From the NCBI GenBank assembly GCA_013042165.1, contig JABDQT010000290.1:1-11064 (forward strand): a stretch of DNA of 11,064 nucleotides, written 5' to 3'. This DNA comes from Kiritimatiellales bacterium. Lineage in GTDB: Bacteria > Verrucomicrobiota > Kiritimatiellia > Kiritimatiellales > Pontiellaceae. Made by a program: the position numbers and the translations under genes. Position 1 is the first letter of the stretch, and each line of letters starts with the position of its first letter. Shown piece by piece: positions 1 to 5,433 of the stretch. The notes beneath the pieces were generated by a model. That model did not search any database and was not told the DNA's origin. It worked only from the letters and a program-made list of their open reading frames with translations.

Positions 1-2
1 AT

Positions 3-425
3 TTCAGCCATGTGATCTGCTGCGATGCCGGCGCCCCCTTCCGGGTGGCCCGTAAAACCCGGAAAAACTGGGTCAGCCAGTTTAAGCGCATGACCGATAT
101 CATGGTCGATCAGCAGCGGGCCCTCCGAAAGCGCATACTGATCGAACGCTATATCGATGGAAAATTCGGCGGCACCTATTTCGGGCTCGGTACGGAAATC
201 GCGAACTATGGGTTCGACGACTCCATGACCGCCGACTCTGCCGCCAGTGCGAAGCTGCAAACGCTGCGGACTCGCCTGAACAAGTTTACTCCGGAAGAGC
301 AGGGGCGGTTGATGAACTGGGGGTATGCCTTGGCTGATACCGCCCTGCGACGGCATGCCTCGGATCTGTTGACCGATGAACTGAACCGGCGCGGCCGCTG
401 GATCGTTCCCGAATACAAACCGTAA
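3..425 (+). CDS. Patatin-like phospholipase family protein, C-terminal part (5' end outside window)
   Basis: This is the 3' end of a gene that starts before the window: the reading frame is open from base 3 and ends with TAA at 423-425. The visible 140 residues match what I know of the C-terminal part of bacterial patatin-like phospholipases (serine lipid acyl hydrolases with a Ser-Asp dyad). The cues are a CDAGAPF segment right at the left edge, which in this family shortly follows the catalytic Asp-Gly-Gly, then RALRKR, then GTYFGLGTEIANYG, then TRLNKFTPEEQGRLMNWGYAL and an alanine/arginine-rich helix near the end. The nucleophile motif GxSxG and the catalytic Asp lie upstream, so activity cannot be judged here. 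A GTG at 12 could be mistaken for a start, but it codes for an internal Val. The gene converges on the lacI-type gene. Family assignment is fairly sure; substrate is unknown. Confidence 0.8.
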   Translation, partial: FSHVICCDAGAPFRVARKTRKNWVSQFKRMTDIMVDQQRALRKRILIERYIDGKFGGTYFGLGTEIANYGFDDSMTADSAASAKLQTLRTRLNKFTPEEQGRLMNWGYALADTALRRHASDLLTDELNRRGRWIVPEYKP

Positions 426-452
426 AAAAAGCCCGCTTCTTGGAGGCGGGCT
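424..452 (-). terminator. Rho-independent terminator of the LacI-family gene
   Basis: Arms AGCCCGC (430-436) and GCGGGCT (446-452) form a 7-bp GC-rich stem with a 9-base loop. Read on the minus strand the stem is followed directly by a run of seven T (430-424, including the T that pairs in the stem). It lies 34 bases past the stop of the minus-strand regulator gene. On the plus strand the stem is followed by GAAGGGG, so it is not a canonical terminator for the phospholipase gene, although the hairpin could still protect that transcript's end. Confidence 0.8.
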
Positions 453-485
453 GAAGGGGCATGCCGGCAAGCGGAGATGTGCCGG

Positions 486-1490
486 TTATCCGATCTTTTG
501 CCGCGTCGTTTTTCGGGGAATCAGTGAAGTTTGCAAGGTGATGCTGGCCGGTTTGGCATCCTTGTTCTTGATGCGATTCGCCACCAGCAGCCCGGCTTCC
601 ACGCCGATTTGCCTCATCGGCACACTGATGGTGCTCAGTCCAATGCAGCGTGCGAGCAGATTATTGTCGAACCCGATGATCTGGATGTCTTCGGGTATTT
701 TCCGGTCGGATCCGTTCAGGACATCGAGGACGCCGAGGGCCATGTCGTCGTTGAAGGAAAAGACGGCATCGGGATAGGTGCCATGTTCCTTGATGTATTC
801 GGCAAAAACCTTGCGACCACCTTCGTAGCGAAAGTCGCTGTGCAAGATGGAGACCTCCACGTCAAAGGGGGCTTCCTCGATGGCCTTTTGCGCACCTAAA
901 AGGCGTTCCTGGCTGTCAAAATTGTTCTCCGGCCCCGTGATCAGAAGCAGGGATTTCGGCTGGTTTTCCAGCAGATGCGCGACGGCGCAATGGGCACCGT
1001 GCACGTTATCGATAAGGATGGAGTCGGCGGCCTTGGCGGTTTCGTCCTTTTGACCGATGAGTACGATCGGAAAGTCGTCTCCGGTGAGTTCGCGCACCTT
1101 TTCGGGCGGCAGGAGCGAGTTGTTCATCAGAATAACGGCATCGGCGCGGCCTTCACCGCACAGGGAGCCGAGGTTATCGAGCAGATCCAGATCGGAATGA
1201 TAGAAGGAGATGAGCAGCTTCAGCTTTTCCGTCGTTGAAACATGATCGAGGCCATGCAGTACCTGCACATAATAGCCGTTGTCGATCGCCGGGAGGACCA
1301 CGCCGATGGTGTCGGTTTTGCTGCCGGCCAGCATACGTGCCGCATGGCTGGGACGGTAGTTGAGCTCCTCCATGGCCTTCTGCACGCGGTCCCGCGTTGC
1401 TTTTTTTACCAGCGAGCTGCCATTGATCACGCGCGAGACGGTTGCGCTGGAGAGCCCGGTCTTTTTACATACATCGTATAATGTGGCCAT
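486..1490 (-). CDS. LacI-family transcriptional regulator
   Basis: A 334-residue repressor-type protein of usual LacI/GalR length. Residues 2-50 form the DNA-binding helix-turn-helix (TLYDVCKKTGLSSATVSRVING). LNYRPSHAARML is the hinge helix with the Leu that normally intercalates in the operator. Residues from about 60 on form the sugar-binding-protein-like effector domain, with the family's FSFNDDMALGVLDVL and IIGFDNN segments near the C terminus. I chose the ATG at 1490, which is preceded by AAAGGGG at a plausible distance. The frame stays open 33 codons further upstream, but those residues do not look like family sequence. The effector cannot be predicted, and no sugar-uptake or hydrolase gene lies next to it. 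An inverted repeat at 1548-1565 in its upstream region could be its own operator. A hairpin terminator follows the gene. Confidence 0.93.
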   Translation of the reverse strand: MATLYDVCKKTGLSSATVSRVINGSSLVKKATRDRVQKAMEELNYRPSHAARMLAGSKTDTIGVVLPAIDNGYYVQVLHGLDHVSTTEKLKLLISFYHSDLDLLDNLGSLCGEGRADAVILMNNSLLPPEKVRELTGDDFPIVLIGQKDETAKAADSILIDNVHGAHCAVAHLLENQPKSLLLITGPENNFDSQERLLGAQKAIEEAPFDVEVSILHSDFRYEGGRKVFAEYIKEHGTYPDAVFSFNDDMALGVLDVLNGSDRKIPEDIQIIGFDNNLLARCIGLSTISVPMRQIGVEAGLLVANRIKNKDAKPASITLQTSLIPRKTTRQKIG

Positions 1491-1547
1491 ATTGCTTTGA
1501 TACCCCTTTATCTGATATGGCGGAAAGTCCCCAAAACAATGCCACGC

Positions 1548-1565
1548 TTGACCGCTTAAGGTCAA
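1548..1565. promoter_or_regulatory. Inverted repeat upstream of the LacI-family gene, possible operator
   Basis: TTGACC-GCTTAA-GGTCAA is a perfect 6-bp inverted repeat with a 6-base centre, 58 bases before the chosen start codon. On the minus strand its first arm, TTGACC, also resembles a -35 box. A weak -10 (CATTGT, 1541-1536) lies 18 bases downstream. Autoregulation is common in LacI-family genes, so an operator overlapping the promoter is a reasonable inference. The centre lacks the CpG dyad typical of many LacI-family operators, which lowers confidence. Confidence 0.35.
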
Positions 1566-1597
1566 TGGGGATGTTCGACAGGGGAGCACGGGAAAAC

Positions 1598-1674
1598 TGG
1601 CGCCCTGATCAGGATTCGAACCTGAGACCTACGCATTAGAAGTGCGTTGCTCTATCCAGCTGAGCTATCAGGGC
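1598..1674 (-). tRNA. tRNA-Arg (anticodon UCU)
   Basis: The minus strand folds into a complete 77-nt tRNA. The 7-bp acceptor stem is GCCCTGA with TCAGGGC. The D arm contains AGCTCAGCTGGATAGAGC. The anticodon stem ACGCA/TGCGT encloses loop CTTCTAA, with anticodon TCT at 1640-1638. The T arm carries GGTTCGAATCC. A discriminator G and an encoded CCA follow at 1601-1598. It decodes AGA and should be functional, as no stem is broken. It lies about 107 bases upstream of the LacI-family gene on the same strand. I see no clear terminator between them, so some read-through is possible. Confidence 0.97.
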
Positions 1675-1680
1675 ATATTC

Positions 1681-1709
1681 TATCTAAAAAACCTGGAATC
1701 TGATTCCAA
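1681..1709 (-). promoter_or_regulatory. Candidate promoter of the tRNA-Arg gene
   Basis: On the minus strand TTGGAA (1709-1704) and TAGATA (1686-1681) are separated by 17 bases and end 6 bases before the mature tRNA 5' end. The boxes match the sigma-70 consensus only partly. The -35-like box lies inside the palindrome at 1694-1708, so the same bases could instead work as a terminator for transcripts arriving from btuB. Confidence 0.25.
1686..1708 (-). terminator. Palindrome followed by T-run, weak candidate terminator of btuB
   Basis: TGGAATC-T-GATTCCA (1694-1708) is a perfect palindrome around one base. As RNA it would fold as a 5-bp stem with a 5-base loop. Read on the minus strand it is followed by GG and six T (1691-1686). 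The stem is short and AT-rich and lies about 180 bases past the btuB stop, so it is a weak terminator candidate at best. It could also be a protein-binding palindrome in front of the tRNA gene. Confidence 0.3.
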
Positions 1710-1737
1710 TCTATCCATCCCCGCCCGAAATGGCGAT

Positions 1738-1822
1738 GCTGGATATCCAGCTGCCTGTCCCGCCATAGCCATCGGCGACGGCGGAAGCTATCCGGGCGTT
1801 GGAAAGGTTCGGAATATATTCC
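1738..1822. other. Palindromic spacer downstream of btuB
   Basis: Besides the repeat copy, this spacer holds two perfect palindromes: a 14-base one at 1738-1751 (centre GGATATCC) and a 12-base one at 1811-1822 (GGAATATATTCC). Neither is followed by a T-run on the minus strand. I see no reading frame that looks coding between 1675 and 1884. Confidence 0.45.
1760..1784 (-). repeat. Short dispersed repeat, copy 1 (hairpin-forming)
   Basis: Read on the minus strand, this 25-base unit has the segments CCGCC, TCGCC, GGCTA and GGCGG in the same order and spacing as the plus-strand unit at 10980-11003. Twenty of 25 aligned positions agree. It sits in the non-coding spacer between btuB and the tRNA. 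Its surroundings form a longer imperfect stem, with CCCG/CGGG and ATAGC/GCTAT pairing between 1759 and 1796. Sharing between two unrelated intergenic sites suggests a genome-wide repeat family. Confidence 0.5.
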
Positions 1823-1884
1823 AGCGACCGGAAAGGAGGCAAGCCGATTTGGAAAATGGATGGTCGAAGGCGTGGAGGGAGAGT

Positions 1885-3705
1885 CTACAGCTCCACCTTA
1901 ATACCCGCATAGGCGGAGATGCCGTCGGTGTTGTATCCGTAAACCGTTTCGTATCCCTCATCGAGCAGGTTTTCCAGTCGTCCATAAATTTCGACATTCT
2001 CCCGGATCCGGTAACGTGCGGCAAGATTGACGAGCGTGTAGGCATCCATGCTTACCCCGCCCACATCGTCACGCGAACCGATGTATCCGCTGTAAAGGTT
2101 GAGGTTGAGGGTGTCGGAAACCGCATAGTTGAGGTCGGCATCAATCTGATGATTCGGCCGCCGCAGGGTGAATGAACCTCCAGACAGGTCGTCATTGTCG
2201 AGGTAGGTATAGCCAATGCGCAGGCGAAGGTTTTCGAGCAGAGTTGCCTGCGTGTAGACTTCAACTCCCTTGGTGCGGGCCTTTGCAATGTTGTCGAATG
2301 CAAAGGTCGAAAAGTTATAGTCTATCAGGTTTTTGTATCGGGTGTTGAAAGAGGTGGCGCCCACGCTCAGGCGGTTGGTGCAGAGCTGTTGCTCGAGGCC
2401 CGCTTCCCAGCCCCGGCTGGTTTCAGGATCCAGCGCCGGATTTCCAAAGAAGGTGGAATAGAGCTGGTAGGAGGACGGAGCCTTGAATCCGGTTCCGAAG
2501 GATCCTTTGATCTTGGTGCCGGTGGCGCTCAGGGTATATGAACCGGATGCCTGATAGGTGGTTTCGGCCTTGAATTGGCTGTGATCATCATAGCGGATGC
2601 CGAGGTTCAAAACCAATGCGTCCAGGGGCATGGCCTGATAGGTGCCGAAGGCTCCGATGTTGTGCAGGTCGCCACGGTCAATGTCGCCGAATCCGTCGTT
2701 AAAGTCATAGTCGTCGCGATATCCATCGATCCCGAGCAGCAGGGTGTGATCGTCGTGGAGGTAGAAGGTATTGCCGAAGTCGGCAGAGAGGGTTTCGGCA
2801 TCGAAGAATCCGCGAGTCGGTGCTCCGGCAAAGCCATACTCGTTCCGGTCAATCATCAGATAGGAAACACCGAGTTTGGTCTCCAGCGTATCGTCCAGCA
2901 CCAGAGCCTTGGCCTCCGCGCGGGTGATCAGCTGTTCGGAGTCGTATTTAAACTGGTTGTGCGCGGTGCCGAAGCCGTCGTCGTAGTCTGAAGTGGCATC
3001 GATATAGCGCAGGATCAGGTTGATTTCGGAATCGCTGGTCGGCGTGATATTGAGCCGGGAGGATACCGTGTTGTTTTGCGTTCCATCCTTTTCCGTGTTG
3101 TTCTTGCGTGCGGAGTTCCCTTGGCGCTCATAGTGGCTGATGGAGGCGCTGTAGCGGAGCAGGCTGTCTCCTCCACGGACCCCGGTCGCCGCCCGCCAGG
3201 TGCCCTGGGAGCCGCCTTCGATGTCATAGTACGGCTTCGGCTCGCCTTGTCCGGTTTTCGTCACAATGTTGATCACCCCCGCCATGGCATCGGAGCCGTA
3301 AAGGGTGCTTTGCGGGCCCTTGAGGATTTCAATCCGCTCCACATCGTTTAGTTGCAGATTAGCCATGTCGTAGCCTGAAAGGTCGAGCTGGCCATTCATG
3401 CGCACGCCGTCGATGAGAACAAGCGTATGCTGTGGTTTTGCGCCTCGCAGGTATACCGATGTCTGTTGCCCCGGTCCTCCCGATCGTGCCATGGAAATGC
3501 CCGGCACGGCTTGCAGGAGGTCGGGCAGGATGCGCTGACTGCTGTTTTCAATGTCTTTTTCGGTGACAACGCTTACCGAGGATGACATGCGTTCGAGCGG
3601 CGTTGCGATCCGCGGTGCGGTGATGATGATTTCGTTGGTGGCGGCCGGTGCGGCTGCTGTGGATGCGAGGATTGCGAATGCAATCAGGACCTGCTTGTTG
3701 TTCAT
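1885..3705 (-). CDS. btuB: TonB-dependent vitamin B12 receptor, BtuB-like
   Basis: An outer-membrane, TonB-energised gated barrel that probably imports cobalamin or a corrinoid. The 606 residues are close to the 614 of E. coli BtuB. Residues 1-22 form a signal peptide (hydrophobic core, Ala-rich end). Residues 25-30 (EIIITA) resemble the BtuB TonB box. The plug domain spans about 38-150, with ILPDLLQAVPGISM, LVLIDGVRMNG and VERIEILKGPQSTLYGSDAMAGVINIVTK in family order. The rest alternates as beta strands of the 22-stranded barrel. The last residue is Leu, not the commoner Phe. I chose the ATG at 3705 because the signal peptide starts there and GGGAAG lies just upstream; the longer open frame covers the riboswitch leader. 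The cobalamin aptamer upstream is the main ground for calling a B12 rather than an iron receptor. No btuFCD genes are in the window. Confidence 0.85.
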   Translation of the reverse strand: MNNKQVLIAFAILASTAAAPAATNEIIITAPRIATPLERMSSSVSVVTEKDIENSSQRILPDLLQAVPGISMARSGGPGQQTSVYLRGAKPQHTLVLIDGVRMNGQLDLSGYDMANLQLNDVERIEILKGPQSTLYGSDAMAGVINIVTKTGQGEPKPYYDIEGGSQGTWRAATGVRGGDSLLRYSASISHYERQGNSARKNNTEKDGTQNNTVSSRLNITPTSDSEINLILRYIDATSDYDDGFGTAHNQFKYDSEQLITRAEAKALVLDDTLETKLGVSYLMIDRNEYGFAGAPTRGFFDAETLSADFGNTFYLHDDHTLLLGIDGYRDDYDFNDGFGDIDRGDLHNIGAFGTYQAMPLDALVLNLGIRYDDHSQFKAETTYQASGSYTLSATGTKIKGSFGTGFKAPSSYQLYSTFFGNPALDPETSRGWEAGLEQQLCTNRLSVGATSFNTRYKNLIDYNFSTFAFDNIAKARTKGVEVYTQATLLENLRLRIGYTYLDNDDLSGGSFTLRRPNHQIDADLNYAVSDTLNLNLYSGYIGSRDDVGGVSMDAYTLVNLAARYRIRENVEIYGRLENLLDEGYETVYGYNTDGISAYAGIKVEL

Positions 3706-3825
3706 AGTTCTTCCCTTTTCACCCGTACGCGGGGTTGTCTGCCATACATGAACCTTTGCAGAAACGGGAGACGAAAGCAGTGCTCTCGGCAGCCATCCCC
3801 CTTTTCCGCGAAGGAGATTAACCAA
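3706..3825 (-). promoter_or_regulatory. Expression platform between B12 aptamer and btuB
   Basis: About 120 leader bases lie between the aptamer and the btuB start. They can form CCUU/AAGG around a CGCGG-containing loop (near 3800-3815), a 6-bp hairpin GAGAGC/GCUUUC (3787-3773), a longer pairing of UGGCUGCC (3795-3788) with GGCAGACA (3743-3736), and a small CCCG-CGUA-CGGG hairpin just before the ribosome binding site GGGAAG (3715-3710). There is no stem followed by a U-run, so I infer control of translation start rather than transcription termination. Confidence 0.55.
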
Positions 3826-3958
3826 GGCAATCGGAGTTCGTTTTCTGGCTCACGGCCTCACGGGCCGATTACAGTTGCGCGACAGCGTTCGAATTTCACG
3901 AAACTTGCCGAAGCAGCCGATTGAGCCGTGAAGGTAAGCGATGGATCGAAGCCGATGC
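3826..3958 (-). ncRNA. Cobalamin (B12) riboswitch aptamer
   Basis: The minus-strand leader of btuB carries the conserved cobalamin-riboswitch core. CGTGAAAT (3900-3893) is followed by CGCAACTGTAA (3879-3869), then a 5-bp hairpin CGGCC/GGCCG (3867-3853), then GAGCCAG (3851-3845). A closing P1 helix can be drawn between GCA-UCGG-C-UUCG (3958-3947) and CGAA-CU-CCGA-U-UGC (3840-3827), which fixes the aptamer limits. AAUCGG (near 3922-3917) occupies the place of the usual AAUAGGG segment, with a small GCUGCUUCGGC hairpin inserted after it, so this part is a variant. Binding of a cobalamin should shut off btuB, as in other bacteria with this leader. The exact subclass and ligand form (adenosyl- or hydroxo-/methylcobalamin) cannot be told by eye. 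Confidence 0.87.
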
Positions 3959-4022
3959 AAGCTTCATGCATGACTTTTGCAGCAGGGGCGCATCGCAAAG
4001 GAAGGTGGCCGGAAGGTGCGGG

Positions 4023-4559
4023 TTACTCTTGGTGCAGGTTGTGGACATCCTCCCGCAGGAATTCCAGAACCGATTTGAACTTGGGCAGATTCTCGGGATT
4101 GATGTCGACCAGGGTCTTGTGGGCTTCGAGGGTGGTTTCGGCGGCTTCGAGCTTGCTGGCGGAATCGGGTTCCAGGGGTTCGGCTTCTTTTTCCTGGCGG
4201 CTGAGAATGCTTTTTTCCTCGTCGGTGGCCGTCATGGAATAGTCCACGACGCGATCCACGCCCAGCGTAGTCAGCAGCTTCTGGTTCTTTTCGGAAAGGT
4301 TGAGCAGCTTGAAGCTGAAGGAAGACCTGCTTTTGATGAGGCAGGCGAGTCCGGCCACCACGCCCATGAAGGTGCTGTCCATGCCGGTGCAGTCCGACAT
4401 GTCGAGCCATATCCTCGATGCGGAATGCGTATCCACCACATGATGGATGAATTGTTTCAGCGGAGTGCTGATTTTGAACGAGCCCCGTCTTTCAACGCGG
4501 ATTACGGCCGTATGCTCGATAAACGCCGCAGTTAAATTGTCGCTCTTACCGGAATCCAT
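4023..4559 (-). CDS. STAS-domain protein (anti-sigma-factor antagonist type)
   Basis: A 178-residue cytosolic protein. Residues 8-105 have the layout of the STAS domain of SpoIIAA-like anti-anti-sigma factors. There is a beta strand AVIRVERRG, a strand RIWLDMSDC, then the phosphorylation loop with Asp61-Ser62 in MDSTFMG followed by the helix VVAGLACLIK. In known relatives this Ser is phosphorylated by a serine kinase of the anti-sigma type to switch partner binding. Residues 106-178 are a charged, Glu/Lys-rich tail predicted mostly helical, which simple SpoIIAA proteins lack. No kinase or sigma gene is adjacent, so its partner is unknown. I chose the ATG at 4559 because the domain begins there; the frame stays open to 4697 over the end of rsmI. 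The ribosome binding site is weak (AGGA, rather far). A candidate promoter is listed separately. Confidence 0.8.
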   Translation of the reverse strand: MDSGKSDNLTAAFIEHTAVIRVERRGSFKISTPLKQFIHHVVDTHSASRIWLDMSDCTGMDSTFMGVVAGLACLIKSRSSFSFKLLNLSEKNQKLLTTLGVDRVVDYSMTATDEEKSILSRQEKEAEPLEPDSASKLEAAETTLEAHKTLVDINPENLPKFKSVLEFLREDVHNLHQE

Positions 4560-4600
4560 TGTTTGAGAAAAATCCTGATATTTATTCCAAAACGAACCGA

Positions 4601-4628
4601 ATACTAACACCGCTAATGATGAGTTCAA
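4601..4628 (-). promoter_or_regulatory. Candidate promoter of the STAS gene
   Basis: On the minus strand TTGAAC (4628-4623) and TAGTAT (4606-4601) are 16 bases apart. Each matches four of six consensus bases. They lie in the 107-base gap between the rsmI stop and the STAS start, about 40 bases before the start codon. This suggests the STAS gene is not only read from rsmI. Confidence 0.35.
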
Positions 4629-4666
4629 CGTGAATAGTTTGGAAAAGCGGCCGGCGCGGAAAATAA

Positions 4667-5344
4667 TCAGTCGGAGGGCCTGATGATCACCACGCATTCT
4701 CCTTTGACCGTGCGATTCTCATACTGCGCCCGAAGCTCGGCCGGCGTTCCGATGGACAGCTCTTCGAACTTCTTTGTCATTTCCCGGCCGATGAAGACAA
4801 CTCTTTCGGCTCCGAGATATTCTTCGATTTCATTGAGCAGCTTGATGAGCCGGTAGGGCGACTCATAGAGCACAACCGGCAGATCCGCATTCTGCCATTT
4901 TTCCAGGTCGCGCCGGCGCCCGCCGCTCTTGTGCGGCAGGAATCCGGCAAAGATGAAGCCGTGCTCGCCGAATCCGCTCAGTGCGACCGCCGTCGTCACG
5001 GCCGCCGGACCGGGTATGGAGGTGATGGTTACTTCCGCTTCGCGGCAGAGCCGGATCACGCGCGCGCCGGGATCGGAAATACAGGGCATGCCGGAATCGG
5101 TTACCATCGCGACGGCCTGTCCGTCGTGAATGCGTTCGACGATCTGCTCCGCCCGCTGGTTTTCGTTGAACTTGTGACAGCTCATCAGGTGCGTGCCAAT
5201 ATCGTAACGGTCGGTCAGCCGGCGGGTATGCCGGGTATCCTCGGCCACGATCAGGTCGGCCTCCTTGAGGGTTTCGAGTGCGCGGAAGGAGAGATCGCCA
5301 AGGTTTCCGATGGGGGTGCCCACAATGTAGAGTCCTGCATCCAT
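4667..5344 (-). CDS. rsmI: 16S rRNA (cytidine-1402-2'-O)-methyltransferase RsmI, short form
   Basis: Uses S-adenosylmethionine to methylate the ribose of C1402 in the decoding centre of 16S rRNA, together with RsmH acting on the base. The 225 residues carry the tetrapyrrole-methylase fold motifs of RsmI: GLYIVGTPIGNLGDLS (4-19), AEDTRHTRRL (34-43), MVTDSGMPCISDPGARV (80-96), SIPGPAAVTTAVALSGFG, GFLPHKSG, LYESPYRL and REMTKKFEE. E. coli RsmI has about 286 residues. Here the protein stops right after the methylase domain (KGECVVIIRPSD), so the C-terminal helical domain is missing. I chose the ATG at 5344, since the family starts a few residues before LYIVGTPIGN. A TTG 12 codons upstream (5380) is the only longer alternative. 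No good ribosome binding site is visible before either. Confidence 0.92.
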   Translation of the reverse strand: MDAGLYIVGTPIGNLGDLSFRALETLKEADLIVAEDTRHTRRLTDRYDIGTHLMSCHKFNENQRAEQIVERIHDGQAVAMVTDSGMPCISDPGARVIRLCREAEVTITSIPGPAAVTTAVALSGFGEHGFIFAGFLPHKSGGRRRDLEKWQNADLPVVLYESPYRLIKLLNEIEEYLGAERVVFIGREMTKKFEELSIGTPAELRAQYENRTVKGECVVIIRPSD

Positions 5345-5380
5345 GCGGCAAACAGTAGGAGATAATGCCGGAGCCGCCAA

Positions 5381-5400
5381 CCTGAATCGATCTGATCAGG
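5381..5400. promoter_or_regulatory. Inverted repeat between rsmI and the divergent transporter gene
   Basis: CCTGA (5381-5385) and TCAGG (5396-5400) form a 5-bp inverted repeat with a 10-base centre in the 89-base gap between two divergent genes. The position would suit an operator or overlapping promoter elements, but the arms are short and I cannot assign convincing -10/-35 boxes on either strand. Confidence 0.2.
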
Positions 5401-5433
5401 CTTGAAACGTTCCCCGTCAGCCGACACGATGGT

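Noticed and set aside
1491..1589. 33-codon upstream extension of the LacI-family gene
   Set aside because: The extension has no resemblance to the family N terminus, while the ATG at 1490 is followed at once by the helix-turn-helix and preceded by a purine-rich binding site.
3706..3825. 40-codon upstream extension of btuB
   Set aside because: It would put non-signal sequence before a perfect signal peptide and covers the riboswitch expression platform.
4000..4018. Direct repeat GGAAGGTG-GCC-GGAAGGTG after the STAS gene
   Set aside because: Only two short units; it can arise by chance, and no function is suggested by position.
4560..4697. 46-codon upstream extension of the STAS gene overlapping rsmI
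   Set aside because: The STAS domain begins just after the ATG at 4559, and the extension includes the candidate promoter and the end of rsmI.
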